This document shows positions 9,653-18,708 of a DNA stretch of 64,000 nt, in pieces (positions within the stretch are counted from its first letter, which is position 1; each line of letters starts with the position of its first letter). The stretch is taken from positions 1,984,001 to 2,048,000 of the forward strand of contig OZ244956.1 in assembly GCA_965222505.1 (NCBI GenBank). Reading direction: 5' to 3'. Source of the stretch: G965222505 sp965222505. Lineage in GTDB: Bacteria; Bacteroidota; Rhodothermia; Rhodothermales; DATKEJ01. Both the position numbers and the translations under genes were made by a program. A model generated the notes under the pieces. The model did no database searches. It was not told where the DNA came from and saw nothing but the letters and a program-made list of their open reading frames with translations.

Positions 9653-9760
9653 GCGTGTTGCGTGAACGCACAACGTGATGTTATGCCCAGCATAGGGTCT
9701 TGCTGTGATTCAAACCGCTATTGCGGGTCGAAAGCCCCAGGCCTAAATCACGCAACACGC
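9653..9760. repeat. Inverted heptamer-type element, copy 1
   Basis: GCGTGTTGCGTGA (9653-9665) has its exact 13-bp reverse complement at 9748-9760, enclosing 82 bp of unrelated sequence. The right end and the bases before it (CCTAAATCACGCAACACGCA, from 9742) recur exactly at 41971-41990, in a second element of the same design. It lies between the PorV-like gene and the GH144 gene. Confidence 0.75.
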
Positions 9761-9790
9761 ACCGCCGGGTACCGGCGGACGCATCACGCT

Positions 9791-11632
9791 ATGCTCATAC
9801 TTATCATCATATCATTCCTTTGTTATCCGCTTCTCGCCCAGGGCCAATCCCCTCCCCAAGGCCTCGTCACCCGTGCCGGAGATACCAGCGTGATCATCAA
9901 CTGGGAAGCCGTCCGGGAAGCCGATCTCCTCGGCTACCGGGTCTATAAGGCCGAGGACCCCAATGGCCCGTTTGTGTGGGTGCGCGGCTTCACCCTCGCC
10001 GACCCCTACTATGTCGATTTCGATGTCACCAACGGCACCACCTACTACTACACCGCCCGTTCCGTCAACCAGGCCCGCGAGGAAAGCACGGATTCCAACA
10101 TGGGCATCGCCCAGCCAGACACCCTGGACGATGAAGCCTTCCTGGACCTCGTCGCCCAGACCGCCTTCGACTACTTCTGGTTTGAAACCAACCCGGACAA
10201 TGGCCTCGTTCGGGACCGGTCCCGCCGGGGGTCCACCTCCAGCATCGCCGCCGTCGGCTTTGGACTCTCCGCCCTGACCGTGGGCGTAGACCGGGGCTGG
10301 ATCAGCCGGGAGGCCGTACGCGAACGCGCCCTGACCACACTGAATTTCTTCTGGAACAGTCCGCATGGCCCCGAAGCCGATGCCACGGGCTACCAGGGTT
10401 TTTATTACCATTTCCTGAACATGGAGACCGGGCGGCGCAGCGGCAACGCGGAACTCTCCACCATCGACACGGCCCTGCTGATGGGCGGGGTCCTGCACGC
10501 CAAAGCCTACTTCGACCAGGACGACCCCGATGAGGCCCGTATCCGTGCCCTTTCGGATTCATTGTTTAACCGGGTCAACTGGCAATGGGCCTCGCCGCGT
10601 CCACCACGCGTCAGCCACGGCTGGCGACCCGGCCCAGGGTTTCTACCCTACGACTGGGGCGGCTATAACGAGGCCATGTTGATCTACATCCTGGCCCTTG
10701 GCTCACCCACCTACCCCATTCCTGAAGCGGCCTGGACAAGTTGGGTCAGCGGCTACCGGTGGCAAACCCATTATGGCCGGTCGTTTGTGGTTTTCCCACC
10801 GTTGTTCGGCCACCAGTACACCCACATCTGGATCGATTTTCGGGGGATTCAGGACGCGTACATGCAAGGCAAGGGCATCGACTACTTTGAAAACTCCCAC
10901 CACGCCACCCTTGCCAACCGGGACTATGCCATCGAAAACCCGCAGGGTTGGCAGGATTACGGCCCAAACATCTGGGGTCTGACCGCTTCGGACATCCCCA
11001 CCGGCTATCGCGCCCGTGGGGCTCCGCCGGCCCAGAACGACGACGGCACCATTGCCCCGACAGCCGCTGGCGGCTCATATGCCTTCACCCCTGATGAATC
11101 CCTGGCCGCCCTCCGGGCCATGTACGATACCTACCGCGAAAAACTCTGGGGACCGTACGGCTTTCGGGATGCCTTCAACCCAACCCAAAACTGGTTCGAC
11201 CGGGACCACATCGGTATCGATCAAGGACCCATCGTGCTGATGATCGAAAATGGCCGCACCGGAAGCATCTGGAGGCACATGATGACGCTGGATGTCATTC
11301 AACGCGGCCTAGAACGGGCGGGCTTCGTTCAGGCCGGCACTGGTAGCGCCGTTCCTGAAGTATCGGAGCAATTCAACATGGAAGCCGCCTACCCGAACCC
11401 ATTCACCCAGACGCTTTATATCCCGTACCAACTCGCCCAACCAACATGGGTCCGCGTGACGGTTCATGATGTATTGGGCCGGTTGGTGGAAACCGTTGTG
11501 GATGACACCGTACCAGCGGGGGCACATGTGGTGTCCTGGCAAGTCTCGGATACAGTACCGGCGGGATCTTATTTCTACACCTTACACCTCGGCACCACGC
11601 GCCACACCCGCATGGCCGTTCGGTTGCCGTAA
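9791..11632 (+). CDS. T9SS-secreted GH144-type endo-beta-1,2-glucanase
   Basis: 613 residues from ATG 9791, chosen because it begins a signal peptide (MLILIIISFLCYPLLAQGQ); earlier in-frame codons are repeat DNA. Residues 25-110 form a fibronectin III domain. The catalytic region (about 113-510) is the alpha/alpha-barrel family long annotated as glucoamylase-like (PF10091) and now GH144, founded on endo-beta-1,2-glucanase from Chitinophaga. Marks seen here: DYFWFETNPDNGLVRDRS, IAAVGFGLSAL, STIDTALLMGG, GHQYTHIWIDFRGIQDAYM and DYGPNIWGLTASD. The end (AYPNPF ... VHDVLGR ... YFYTL) is a T9SS sorting domain, placing the enzyme at the cell surface. It probably makes the first cut in beta-1,2-glucan; the GH3 enzyme follows 13 bp downstream. 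Specificity is inferred from family. Confidence 0.8.
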   Translation: MLILIIISFLCYPLLAQGQSPPQGLVTRAGDTSVIINWEAVREADLLGYRVYKAEDPNGPFVWVRGFTLADPYYVDFDVTNGTTYYYTARSVNQAREESTDSNMGIAQPDTLDDEAFLDLVAQTAFDYFWFETNPDNGLVRDRSRRGSTSSIAAVGFGLSALTVGVDRGWISREAVRERALTTLNFFWNSPHGPEADATGYQGFYYHFLNMETGRRSGNAELSTIDTALLMGGVLHAKAYFDQDDPDEARIRALSDSLFNRVNWQWASPRPPRVSHGWRPGPGFLPYDWGGYNEAMLIYILALGSPTYPIPEAAWTSWVSGYRWQTHYGRSFVVFPPLFGHQYTHIWIDFRGIQDAYMQGKGIDYFENSHHATLANRDYAIENPQGWQDYGPNIWGLTASDIPTGYRARGAPPAQNDDGTIAPTAAGGSYAFTPDESLAALRAMYDTYREKLWGPYGFRDAFNPTQNWFDRDHIGIDQGPIVLMIENGRTGSIWRHMMTLDVIQRGLERAGFVQAGTGSAVPEVSEQFNMEAAYPNPFTQTLYIPYQLAQPTWVRVTVHDVLGRLVETVVDDTVPAGAHVVSWQVSDTVPAGSYFYTLHLGTTRHTRMAVRLP

Positions 11633-11645
11633 CGGCGAGACCTCC

Positions 11646-13895
11646 ATGGTTCCCTTGATTTCTCCTCGCAAGCTCACCCTGGCCCTTGGGCTGTGTCTGT
11701 ATAGTTTTTCCGGTTTTACATACGCCCAATCCCTGCCGATGGAGACGTTTGTGGATTCGCTACTCGGGCAGATGACCCTCGAAGAAAAGCTGGGGCAGTT
11801 GGCCCAATACCGAGGCGAGTGGAACAACACCGGCCCCCGCATGCCTGCAGGCAAGGATGAAGACGTTCGTGCCGGTCGGGTGGGCTCCTTTCTGGGCATT
11901 CACGGCGCAGCCTACACCCGTGAGGTACAACGCATTGCCGTTGAGGAATCACGGTTGGGCATTCCCCTGCTGTTTGCACACGATGTGATTCACGGCTTCC
12001 GCACCACCTTTCCGGTGCCCCTGGCCGAGGCTTCCAGTTTTAACCCGGCCCTCGCCGAAGAAAATGCCCGATGGGCGGCGTTGGAAGCTACCGCACACGG
12101 CCTGCACTGGACGTTCGCACCGATGGTAGACATTGCCCGAGACCCCCGGTGGGGGCGCATCGTAGAAGGCACAGGCGAAGACCCCTACCTCGGCTCGGTA
12201 TTCGCTGCGGCAAAAGTGCGCGGGTTTCAGGGCACCGACCTGACGGCCACCCACACCATGCTGGCCTGCGCAAAACACTTCGCTGCTTACGGCGGAGCCG
12301 AGGGCGGGCGCGATTACAACACAGTAGATATTTCAGAGCGAACCCTGCGGGAAATCTACCTTCCACCCTTCCACGCCGCTGTGGACGCAGGCGTCGAGAC
12401 CCTCATGGATGCTTTCAACGATGTGGATGGCGTGCCCGCCCATGCCAACTCGTTTTTGATGGAAGATGTGCTACGTACCGAGTGGGGCTTCGACGGCCTC
12501 GTCGTGAGTGATTACACCGGCGTGCTGGAACTCATCCCCCACGGCGTTGCCGCAGACCGGGGCGATGCGGGTCAACTGGCCCTGGAAGCTGGGGTGGACA
12601 TGGACATGGTCAGCGGGATCTACATTCAGGATTTACCGGAACGGGTCCGCTCCGGCCAACTCAATGAGGCCGTCGTCGACCGAGCCGTGCAGCGGGTGTT
12701 GCGGGCCAAGTATAAACTCGGTCTGTTCGAAGACCCCTACCGCTACAGCAACATAGACCGGGAAGCAGCCCTTACGCTGACAGCCGAAATGCGGCAAAAA
12801 TCGCGCACGGCAGCACACCAAAGTATGGTGCTGCTGAAAAATGCCCCGGCAGACAGCGGCTCTGGTGCCCTCTTGCCGCTCGCTAAATCCCTGAACCGCA
12901 TCGCCGTAATCGGGGCACTGGCAACGGATGCCCGGTCGATGCTTGGCGGTTGGGCCGCTGCCGGACGGGCAAGCGATGCGATTACCATCCTTGACGGCAT
13001 CAAAGCCGCCGCAGGCCCCCATACGGAAGTCGTCTATGCCGAAGGTGTACCCGTTGAAGCCCACAATCTGGAAGGCATTCCGGCCGCCGTAGCCGCTGCC
13101 GAAAACGCCGACGTGGCCATCCTGGTATTGGGTGAACACCACGACATGAGCGCCGAGGCCCGCAACCGGACCTCGCTGGACCTCCCCGGCCTACAGCGCG
13201 AATTGGCCCAGGCGATATATGCCACTGGCACCCCGGTTGCTGCTGTGTTGGTCAACGGCAGGCCCCTGTCCATTCCCTGGCTGGATGCCCATGTCCCTGC
13301 CATTCTGGAAACCTGGTTTTTGGGTGTAGAAATGGGTCATGCCGTGGCCGATGTACTGTTTGGAGACATCAACCCGAGTGGGAAACTGCCGGTGACGTTC
13401 CCGCGGACGGTCGGGCAAGTGCCCCTGTATTACAACCACGAAAACACAGGCCGTCCACCGGCCCCCAACAACCGGTATACCTCCAAATACATCGAAACCC
13501 CGTGGACCCCGCTGTACCCGTTCGGACACGGCCTGAGCTATACCACCTTCCGCTACGAAGCACCCGCCCTGAGCCATACCATCATGCAACCCCGCGATAC
13601 CCTCACGGTAAACGTCCGCGTCACCAACACGGGCTCCCGTGCCGGGACGGAAGTGGTACAATTGTACCTGCAAGATGAAGTCGGCAGTATCACACGCCCG
13701 GTCAAGGAACTGCGCGGGTTTGAACGCCTCACCCTGGAACCCGGCGAAACCCAAACGGCTACGTTTACCCTCACCGCCGAAGATCTGCGTTTTTACAACC
13801 GGGACATGAAACAGGTCGTTGAGCCGGGGTTTTTCAAGGTTTATGTTGGCGGTAGTTCAGCCGATGTACAAACTCAGCGTTTTGAAGTCCGATAA
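11646..13895 (+). CDS. Periplasmic GH3 beta-glucosidase (BglX-like)
   Basis: 749 residues from ATG 11646, which starts a good signal peptide (LTLALGLCLYSFSGFTYAQ); the frame is open upstream inside the previous gene. All three GH3 parts are present: the N-terminal TIM barrel, the alpha/beta sandwich and the C-terminal fibronectin-like domain (about 650-749). The nucleophile is Asp289 in GLVVSDYTG. The acid/base is very likely Glu504 in MSAEARNR. No T9SS or lipoprotein signal is present, so it should act in the periplasm on oligosaccharides that have crossed the outer membrane. GH3 enzymes beside beta-1,2-glucanases are known to split sophoro-oligosaccharides, which fits its place between two GH144 genes; beta-1,3 or beta-1,4 preference cannot be excluded. 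Confidence 0.88.
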   Translation: MVPLISPRKLTLALGLCLYSFSGFTYAQSLPMETFVDSLLGQMTLEEKLGQLAQYRGEWNNTGPRMPAGKDEDVRAGRVGSFLGIHGAAYTREVQRIAVEESRLGIPLLFAHDVIHGFRTTFPVPLAEASSFNPALAEENARWAALEATAHGLHWTFAPMVDIARDPRWGRIVEGTGEDPYLGSVFAAAKVRGFQGTDLTATHTMLACAKHFAAYGGAEGGRDYNTVDISERTLREIYLPPFHAAVDAGVETLMDAFNDVDGVPAHANSFLMEDVLRTEWGFDGLVVSDYTGVLELIPHGVAADRGDAGQLALEAGVDMDMVSGIYIQDLPERVRSGQLNEAVVDRAVQRVLRAKYKLGLFEDPYRYSNIDREAALTLTAEMRQKSRTAAHQSMVLLKNAPADSGSGALLPLAKSLNRIAVIGALATDARSMLGGWAAAGRASDAITILDGIKAAAGPHTEVVYAEGVPVEAHNLEGIPAAVAAAENADVAILVLGEHHDMSAEARNRTSLDLPGLQRELAQAIYATGTPVAAVLVNGRPLSIPWLDAHVPAILETWFLGVEMGHAVADVLFGDINPSGKLPVTFPRTVGQVPLYYNHENTGRPPAPNNRYTSKYIETPWTPLYPFGHGLSYTTFRYEAPALSHTIMQPRDTLTVNVRVTNTGSRAGTEVVQLYLQDEVGSITRPVKELRGFERLTLEPGETQTATFTLTAEDLRFYNRDMKQVVEPGFFKVYVGGSSADVQTQRFEVR

Positions 13896-13942
13896 TATCA
13901 TCAGTTCATGGAAATGGCTTCATACCGGGCTGATACGCAGCC

Positions 13943-14026
13943 CTCGTGTCATCGCGAACCTCGGCGAAGCGCCGAGTATCGGCGCCAGGGGTGTGGCGAT
14001 CCCATATCACGCAGATCGCCATGACA
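13943..14026. repeat. REP-like palindromic intergenic element, copy 2
   Basis: Begins TGTCATCGCGAACCTCGGCG and ends GATCGCCATGACA, its own partial reverse complement, with the inner GGGGTGTGGCGATC shared with the element at 5003-5118. It fills much of the 186-bp gap between the GH3 and GH144-SGNH genes and could fold into a long hairpin in the transcript. Confidence 0.65.
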
Positions 14027-14081
14027 ACTTGCATAGTCACTTCAATGAACCCATATCACTATCCGAAATCCAATCCATCAC

Positions 14082-16220
14082 ATGCAAAAGACCTTCCTGA
14101 TCGCCTTTATTGGGCTGAGTGTTTTTTCCGCCTGTAGCACCCCCCAACTGCTGACGGCTCCTCCTGAAGCGCCACCTGTAGAAACGGCAACCGTTACGGA
14201 GACCGTGCCACTTTCGACGTATGATGTGTTTCTGGATTCGGTACAGGTACGGACCTTTAACTTTTTCTGGGAAACCACCAACCCTGAAAACGGTCTGGTA
14301 CCGGACCGCTGGCCGTCGCAGCCGTTTTCCAGCGTGGCCGCCATTGGTTTTGGCCTCTCGGCGTATGGGGTCGGAGTAGAACGTGGGTACATCACCCGTG
14401 CGCAGGCCCGGCAACGCACCCTCACGACGCTCAGATTTCTCTGGGAGGCCCCGCAGCATGCCGATCCGCTGGATGTGACCGGGTACCGGGGGTTCTACTA
14501 TCATTTTCTGGACATGAACACCGGCTATCGGTTCCGGACCACCGAACTCTCCACCATCGACACGGCCTTATTGATGGGGGGTGCGTTGTTCTCACAGTCC
14601 TATTTCGACCGCGACCATCCCGAGGAAGCCCAGATCCGCGCCTATGCCGATTCCCTGTACCGGCGCGTCGAATGGGACTGGGCGGTGGTGCGTCCCCCCG
14701 GCATTATGATGGGCTGGCGGCCCAACCGGGGGTTTCATCACCTGGAGTACAACGGCTACAACGAAGCCATGATCTTGTACCTCCTGGCCCTGGGATCGCC
14801 CACGTACCCGGTCTCCGCCGAGGCCTGGACGGAGTACACCGACACCTACGAATGGGCAAATTTTTACGGCCAGGAACACGTCAACTTTGAGCCTTTGTTC
14901 GGGCATCAATATTCCCATGTGTGGGTGGATTACCGTGGGATTCAGGATGCCTACATGCGAGAAAAGGGCATCGACTATTTTGAAAACTCGCGACGGGCCA
15001 CCCTTTCCCAGCGTGAATACGCCATCGACAACCCGATGGGCTGGAAGGACTACGGCCCAGACGTCTGGGGCCTCACGGCCTCGGACGGCCCAGGTGGGGG
15101 ACTACAAATGTACAACGGTGAGGAACGGCGATTTATGACTTACTCGGCCCGAGGCGCAAGTGCCCGCCGCATCCGAGACGACGGCACCCTGGTGCCCACG
15201 GCTGCCGGCGGTTCGGTGCCCTTCGCGCCGGAAATTACCCTCCCGGCCCTCCGTGCTATGGTCAAACGGTACGGCACCTCGCTTTTCCGGGAATACGGCT
15301 TTGTCGATGCCTTCAACCCGTCCTTTACCTTTCAAGATGCCCAGATCCGGCACGGCCATGTGGAAGGCGAAAAAGGCTGGTTCGATGACGAATACCTGGG
15401 CATCGACCAGGGGCCGATTTTGTTGATGATCGAAAATTACCGAACCGGGTTGATCTGGGACGTGATGAAACGCAATCCGTACATCGTGCGCGGCTTGCGT
15501 CGGGCAGGGTTCAAAAATGGCTGGCTGGATGAAACCCCTGAGGCCCGACACCCCACCTGGCCCACCCGTGATACCCCCGGCACACAACAGGACGATTTTG
15601 AGGCCGAGATCATCGTACTGGGTTCCTCAACAGCCGAAGGCGTGGGGCCCAAAGTACCGCACAACACCTGGTTTAACCGGTTCTATGCCTATGCCGACTC
15701 CGCCGCCCCGGCCATCCGGATCCGTAACCTAGCACGGGGTGGATACACCACCTATCACCTGCTCCCCACCGGCACGGAAGCGACCCTCCCTGACCGGCCC
15801 ACTCCTGATTCCACACGAAATATCACGGCGGCTCTCGAACGGAAGCCCAAAGCCATTATCATTAACTTGCCGTCAAACGATACAGCGGCAGGCATCCCGT
15901 TGAAAGAACAGCAACAGAATTACGAACGCATCATAGGCGCTGCCGAAGCCGCCGATACCGAAGTGTGGATCACCACTACACTACCTCGGGACCTGGACGG
16001 CCAGGGTCGGCAGGCATTGATGCACCTGCGGAATTGGATATTTGAACGATTTGGAACACGTGCCATAGACATCTGGACCGGCCTTTCCACCGAGGAAGGC
16101 CGTCTGGCTCCGCCCTATCGTTCCGGCGATAACCTTCACCTGAACGACGCCGCGCACGACCTCCTGTTTCAACGCATCCGGGCCGCCGAAATCCTGGAAT
16201 ATGTACGTGCTCGCCGGTAA
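14082..16220 (+). CDS. Lipoprotein fusing a GH144-type glucanase to an SGNH/GDSL esterase
   Basis: 712 residues. The signal peptide ends in a lipobox (SVFSAC, Cys18) followed by Ser, so the protein is probably anchored in the outer membrane. Residues 45-480 are a second GH144-type domain, clearly related to the upstream enzyme (NPENGLVPDRW, STIDTALLMGG, GHQYSHVWVDYRGIQDAYM, DYGPDVWGLTASD). From about 506 an SGNH hydrolase is fused: block I LGSSTAEG (catalytic Ser near 513), block II NLARGG, block III LPSND, block V DNLHLND (Asp and His). Such domains cut O-acyl esters. Bacterial osmoregulated beta-1,2-glucans often carry succinyl or other ester groups, so the fusion could strip substituents while cleaving the chain. 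Both domains look intact; the pairing with ester-decorated glucan is my inference. Confidence 0.82.
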   Translation: MQKTFLIAFIGLSVFSACSTPQLLTAPPEAPPVETATVTETVPLSTYDVFLDSVQVRTFNFFWETTNPENGLVPDRWPSQPFSSVAAIGFGLSAYGVGVERGYITRAQARQRTLTTLRFLWEAPQHADPLDVTGYRGFYYHFLDMNTGYRFRTTELSTIDTALLMGGALFSQSYFDRDHPEEAQIRAYADSLYRRVEWDWAVVRPPGIMMGWRPNRGFHHLEYNGYNEAMILYLLALGSPTYPVSAEAWTEYTDTYEWANFYGQEHVNFEPLFGHQYSHVWVDYRGIQDAYMREKGIDYFENSRRATLSQREYAIDNPMGWKDYGPDVWGLTASDGPGGGLQMYNGEERRFMTYSARGASARRIRDDGTLVPTAAGGSVPFAPEITLPALRAMVKRYGTSLFREYGFVDAFNPSFTFQDAQIRHGHVEGEKGWFDDEYLGIDQGPILLMIENYRTGLIWDVMKRNPYIVRGLRRAGFKNGWLDETPEARHPTWPTRDTPGTQQDDFEAEIIVLGSSTAEGVGPKVPHNTWFNRFYAYADSAAPAIRIRNLARGGYTTYHLLPTGTEATLPDRPTPDSTRNITAALERKPKAIIINLPSNDTAAGIPLKEQQQNYERIIGAAEAADTEVWITTTLPRDLDGQGRQALMHLRNWIFERFGTRAIDIWTGLSTEEGRLAPPYRSGDNLHLNDAAHDLLFQRIRAAEILEYVRARR

Positions 16221-16239
16221 AAACACATGTGGCGTTCAA

Positions 16240-17385
16240 TCACCAATGCCCAATTCTCTGGTCTCGAACGTTGAGCAGATCAATCCAGGCCTGGCGCACT
16301 ACATCGGGGTGAAAAATGCGTTCGAAGCGCCGCCGTGCACCAATGGACAGTTCCAGCCAGTGGTCGTAGGGCAACAACCGTTCTACAGCATCGGCGATGG
16401 CCTGTGGATTTTGCCTGGGAATGAAGTAGGCCTCCTGCCCTTCGTTGACCATTTCGGGGATGCTGGCATGGCGCGTGGTGATGACGGGCGTGCCCGCATT
16501 AAGCGCTTCGATGATGGAGAGGGGCTGTGCTTCCGTAGGGTAATACGTGGGCAGCAAAAACACGTCGGCTTCCCGAAAGAATTGTTTGACCTGATGCCGG
16601 CGTGACACCCCGCCGTGATGGGTAACGAGGTCTTGGAGTCCGTGGCTGGCAACGTGGTCGTTAAAATCGGCCTCATCCCGTTTGGACTCCCAGCGCCCCA
16701 CAAAATCAGCCTCGACGCGGTGCCCGCTATGGTGCAACAGGCTGACTGCTTGCAACACATCCTGATAGCCTTTTGAGGGGGTCATGTTGCTCAAGTAGAG
16801 CAACCGGAGGGCCGGGCGTTCCCGGCGCTGGATTTGTTTGGTTTCAACTTCGACATCTGTAAAGAAAACGGCTTCATCCACGGTATTGGGTACAATAAAC
16901 CGTTTTTCCATGGGTATGTAGGGGGCACACCGATTGGCCAACTGCTGGGTATTGAACACAAATCCGTAGAGCTGTTTCACCATGAGCCGGGCCGAAAGCG
17001 CCGTCAGGGGGCGGCTGAACAGCTGGTTGAAGTTACCCCAATGCACAATAGCGTAGGTTTGGATGTGCGTCCGCAAAGCAGGCAGAATGGTAAGCCGGTC
17101 CCGAAGATGACCAAAAATAGACGGGGAGATGGAAGCCCACAACACGGGCACATCCAGCGTTTGCTTGAGTCTTTCGCGCAGTTCTCGCCGCCGGTTCAGG
17201 TAATGCTGCACCTTTGTGGTGCTCATCTGAACATCGGATTCGGCAAACTCCGAATCGCCGGTCGAGAAATTGACCCGGTGTACTTCAGATGCGGTTTCGA
17301 GCAAACGGGCCAACCTCAGGGTGGCCATCGACTGGCCGTCTAGCGGCGGAGGAAAACGCCCGATTACAAAGGTGGCCTCGTGCAT
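16240..17385 (-). CDS. Family 4-type glycosyltransferase
   Basis: 381 residues with the two-lobed GT-B plan. The N-terminus GRFPPPLDGQSMATLRLARL is the acceptor-side opening typical of these enzymes. The C-terminal half carries LLYLSNMTPSKGY and the nucleotide-sugar motif TEAQPLSIIEALNAGTPV with the EX7E pair. No membrane segment is seen, so it is cytoplasmic or peripheral. It starts 9 bp after the stop of the surface protein gene 17395-18576 on the same strand and is likely co-transcribed with it, suggesting either glycan decoration of that protein or a cell-wall polysaccharide role. It converges on the GH144-SGNH gene with only 19 bp between them. Confidence 0.85.
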   Translation of the reverse strand: MHEATFVIGRFPPPLDGQSMATLRLARLLETASEVHRVNFSTGDSEFAESDVQMSTTKVQHYLNRRRELRERLKQTLDVPVLWASISPSIFGHLRDRLTILPALRTHIQTYAIVHWGNFNQLFSRPLTALSARLMVKQLYGFVFNTQQLANRCAPYIPMEKRFIVPNTVDEAVFFTDVEVETKQIQRRERPALRLLYLSNMTPSKGYQDVLQAVSLLHHSGHRVEADFVGRWESKRDEADFNDHVASHGLQDLVTHHGGVSRRHQVKQFFREADVFLLPTYYPTEAQPLSIIEALNAGTPVITTRHASIPEMVNEGQEAYFIPRQNPQAIADAVERLLPYDHWLELSIGARRRFERIFHPDVVRQAWIDLLNVRDQRIGHW

Positions 17386-17394
17386 AGAAATGGG

Positions 17395-18576
17395 TTAATC
17401 AGGTACCTGGGATTGTGTCCCGTTGGCCGGTAACCAGACCAGAAGCATATCAAAAGCCGTCGTAGACCCATTCATGTTATAGTCACTAAGGAGATACCCG
17501 CCTGAACCATTATCCGGCAACCAGACCTGAATCATGTCAAAAGCCGTAATCGCTTCATCCAGCGTACCGTCCCCGCCAATCATACCAAATACATCCGGGC
17601 TGCTCGCGATCTGGACCATCGGGTTGACCCCAAAGGCTTGCGTCTCGGCGGTGGAAAAATCATACGTGACCAAACCCTGGGACAAATCCTGACTTAGCGC
17701 ACTCATAATCCCAAGATGGTGCCGATGCCGTATAACGATGTAATGCGGCCCCGCACCCGGATTTGAAAAGGCAACCGGGCTGGAACCGTCAAGATCAACG
17801 ATCTGGCCGTCGCTGAGCAGCAAGGCCGCCCGGGTGCTCGTTGTGGTCATGGGTGGATTCTGTGGATCTCCGGTTCGGACTTGAACCAGCACCCAGTCAA
17901 CGGTTCCCGCAGGGAAGGCACCAACGCTTTCAGACCCGTCATAGAACATTGGGGTACCCTGGTAGATGGGATCTCCGTAGGGTTGCGTCAAGGGCAGCAG
18001 CACCTGGCTCTGTAGATCGGTACGCATGGCCCCGGCATCAAATGCACCCGCCAACTTGGCGTTGAGTGCCAGGGTCGCTCCGGCCTCAGGTCCAAAACCC
18101 AGGGTGATGATCGCCGTGGTCTGGGTAATGCCGCTCACGGCAAGTTCGGTATCGACCTTCAGGTCTTTGGTTACCCCTTCGGCTTCGATGGTGGCTGGGC
18201 CTTGCACACCTGCAAAATCGGCCGGTGTCCATGTAAACCGACAGGTGTTGTTTCCACTGCCGGGATAACAAAGTACACTATATTGTTTGCTGGTTTCGTC
18301 GCCGGCACGAAGGTCCAGCGTCAGAAAACCAATATCGCCGCCCAGCAAGATAGCCGCATAAAACAAGTTGGTGCCGAAGGGCGGAGGATAGGGTTGGTCT
18401 AGGCCAGGATCAAATCCGTTAGTGGCTGCGCCGCTTACGCCCACGGTAAGGCCCATGGTGGGCGTGCCGGTTTCATTGGTGACGTTAAAGTCAGCCTGAA
18501 AATTGACCTGTGCAAATGCCGGGGAAGCGATAAACATCAGCACAAGCACATATGAGATGGCTCTTCTTCGCTTCAT
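17395..18576 (-). CDS. Exported protein with duplicated dockerin-like C-terminal tail (SQVPD type)
   Basis: 393 residues from ATG 18576 (MKRRRAISYVLVLMFIASPAFAQ, a clear signal peptide; the frame is open further upstream without support). The first half looks like a beta-sandwich of the cohesin/adhesin sort (NVTNETGTPTMGLTVGVSG). From about 165 it shares a roughly 220-residue module with the FG-GAP protein at 27690-31322: MRTDLQSQVLLPLTQPY, VDWVLVQVR, RAALLLSDGQIVDLDG, HYIVIRHRHHLGIMSA. It then has two short repeats AFDMIQVWLPDNG and AFDMLLVWLPANG around a DYNMNGSTT loop, and ends SQVPD. The tail looks dockerin-like and differs from the T9SS domain. Its function is unknown; attachment or sorting is my guess. 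It precedes a glycosyltransferase gene. Confidence 0.7.
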   Translation of the reverse strand: MKRRRAISYVLVLMFIASPAFAQVNFQADFNVTNETGTPTMGLTVGVSGAATNGFDPGLDQPYPPPFGTNLFYAAILLGGDIGFLTLDLRAGDETSKQYSVLCYPGSGNNTCRFTWTPADFAGVQGPATIEAEGVTKDLKVDTELAVSGITQTTAIITLGFGPEAGATLALNAKLAGAFDAGAMRTDLQSQVLLPLTQPYGDPIYQGTPMFYDGSESVGAFPAGTVDWVLVQVRTGDPQNPPMTTTSTRAALLLSDGQIVDLDGSSPVAFSNPGAGPHYIVIRHRHHLGIMSALSQDLSQGLVTYDFSTAETQAFGVNPMVQIASSPDVFGMIGGDGTLDEAITAFDMIQVWLPDNGSGGYLLSDYNMNGSTTAFDMLLVWLPANGTQSQVPD

Positions 18577-18708
18577 AAGATGGAACGCAGGGTGGGTAAA
18601 CGAGGTTTTGAACTTAGGGATGCCAGCCCTCTTATACAAACCGTTCCGCCCTGAGATCCGACCGGGCCACACCCGCTCTCCAAAACGCTAAACCGGTACC
18701 TCATCCTT

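Noticed and set aside
13819..14137. Short open frames across the gap between the GH3 and GH144-SGNH genes
   Set aside because: They translate the REP-like element and have no protein features.
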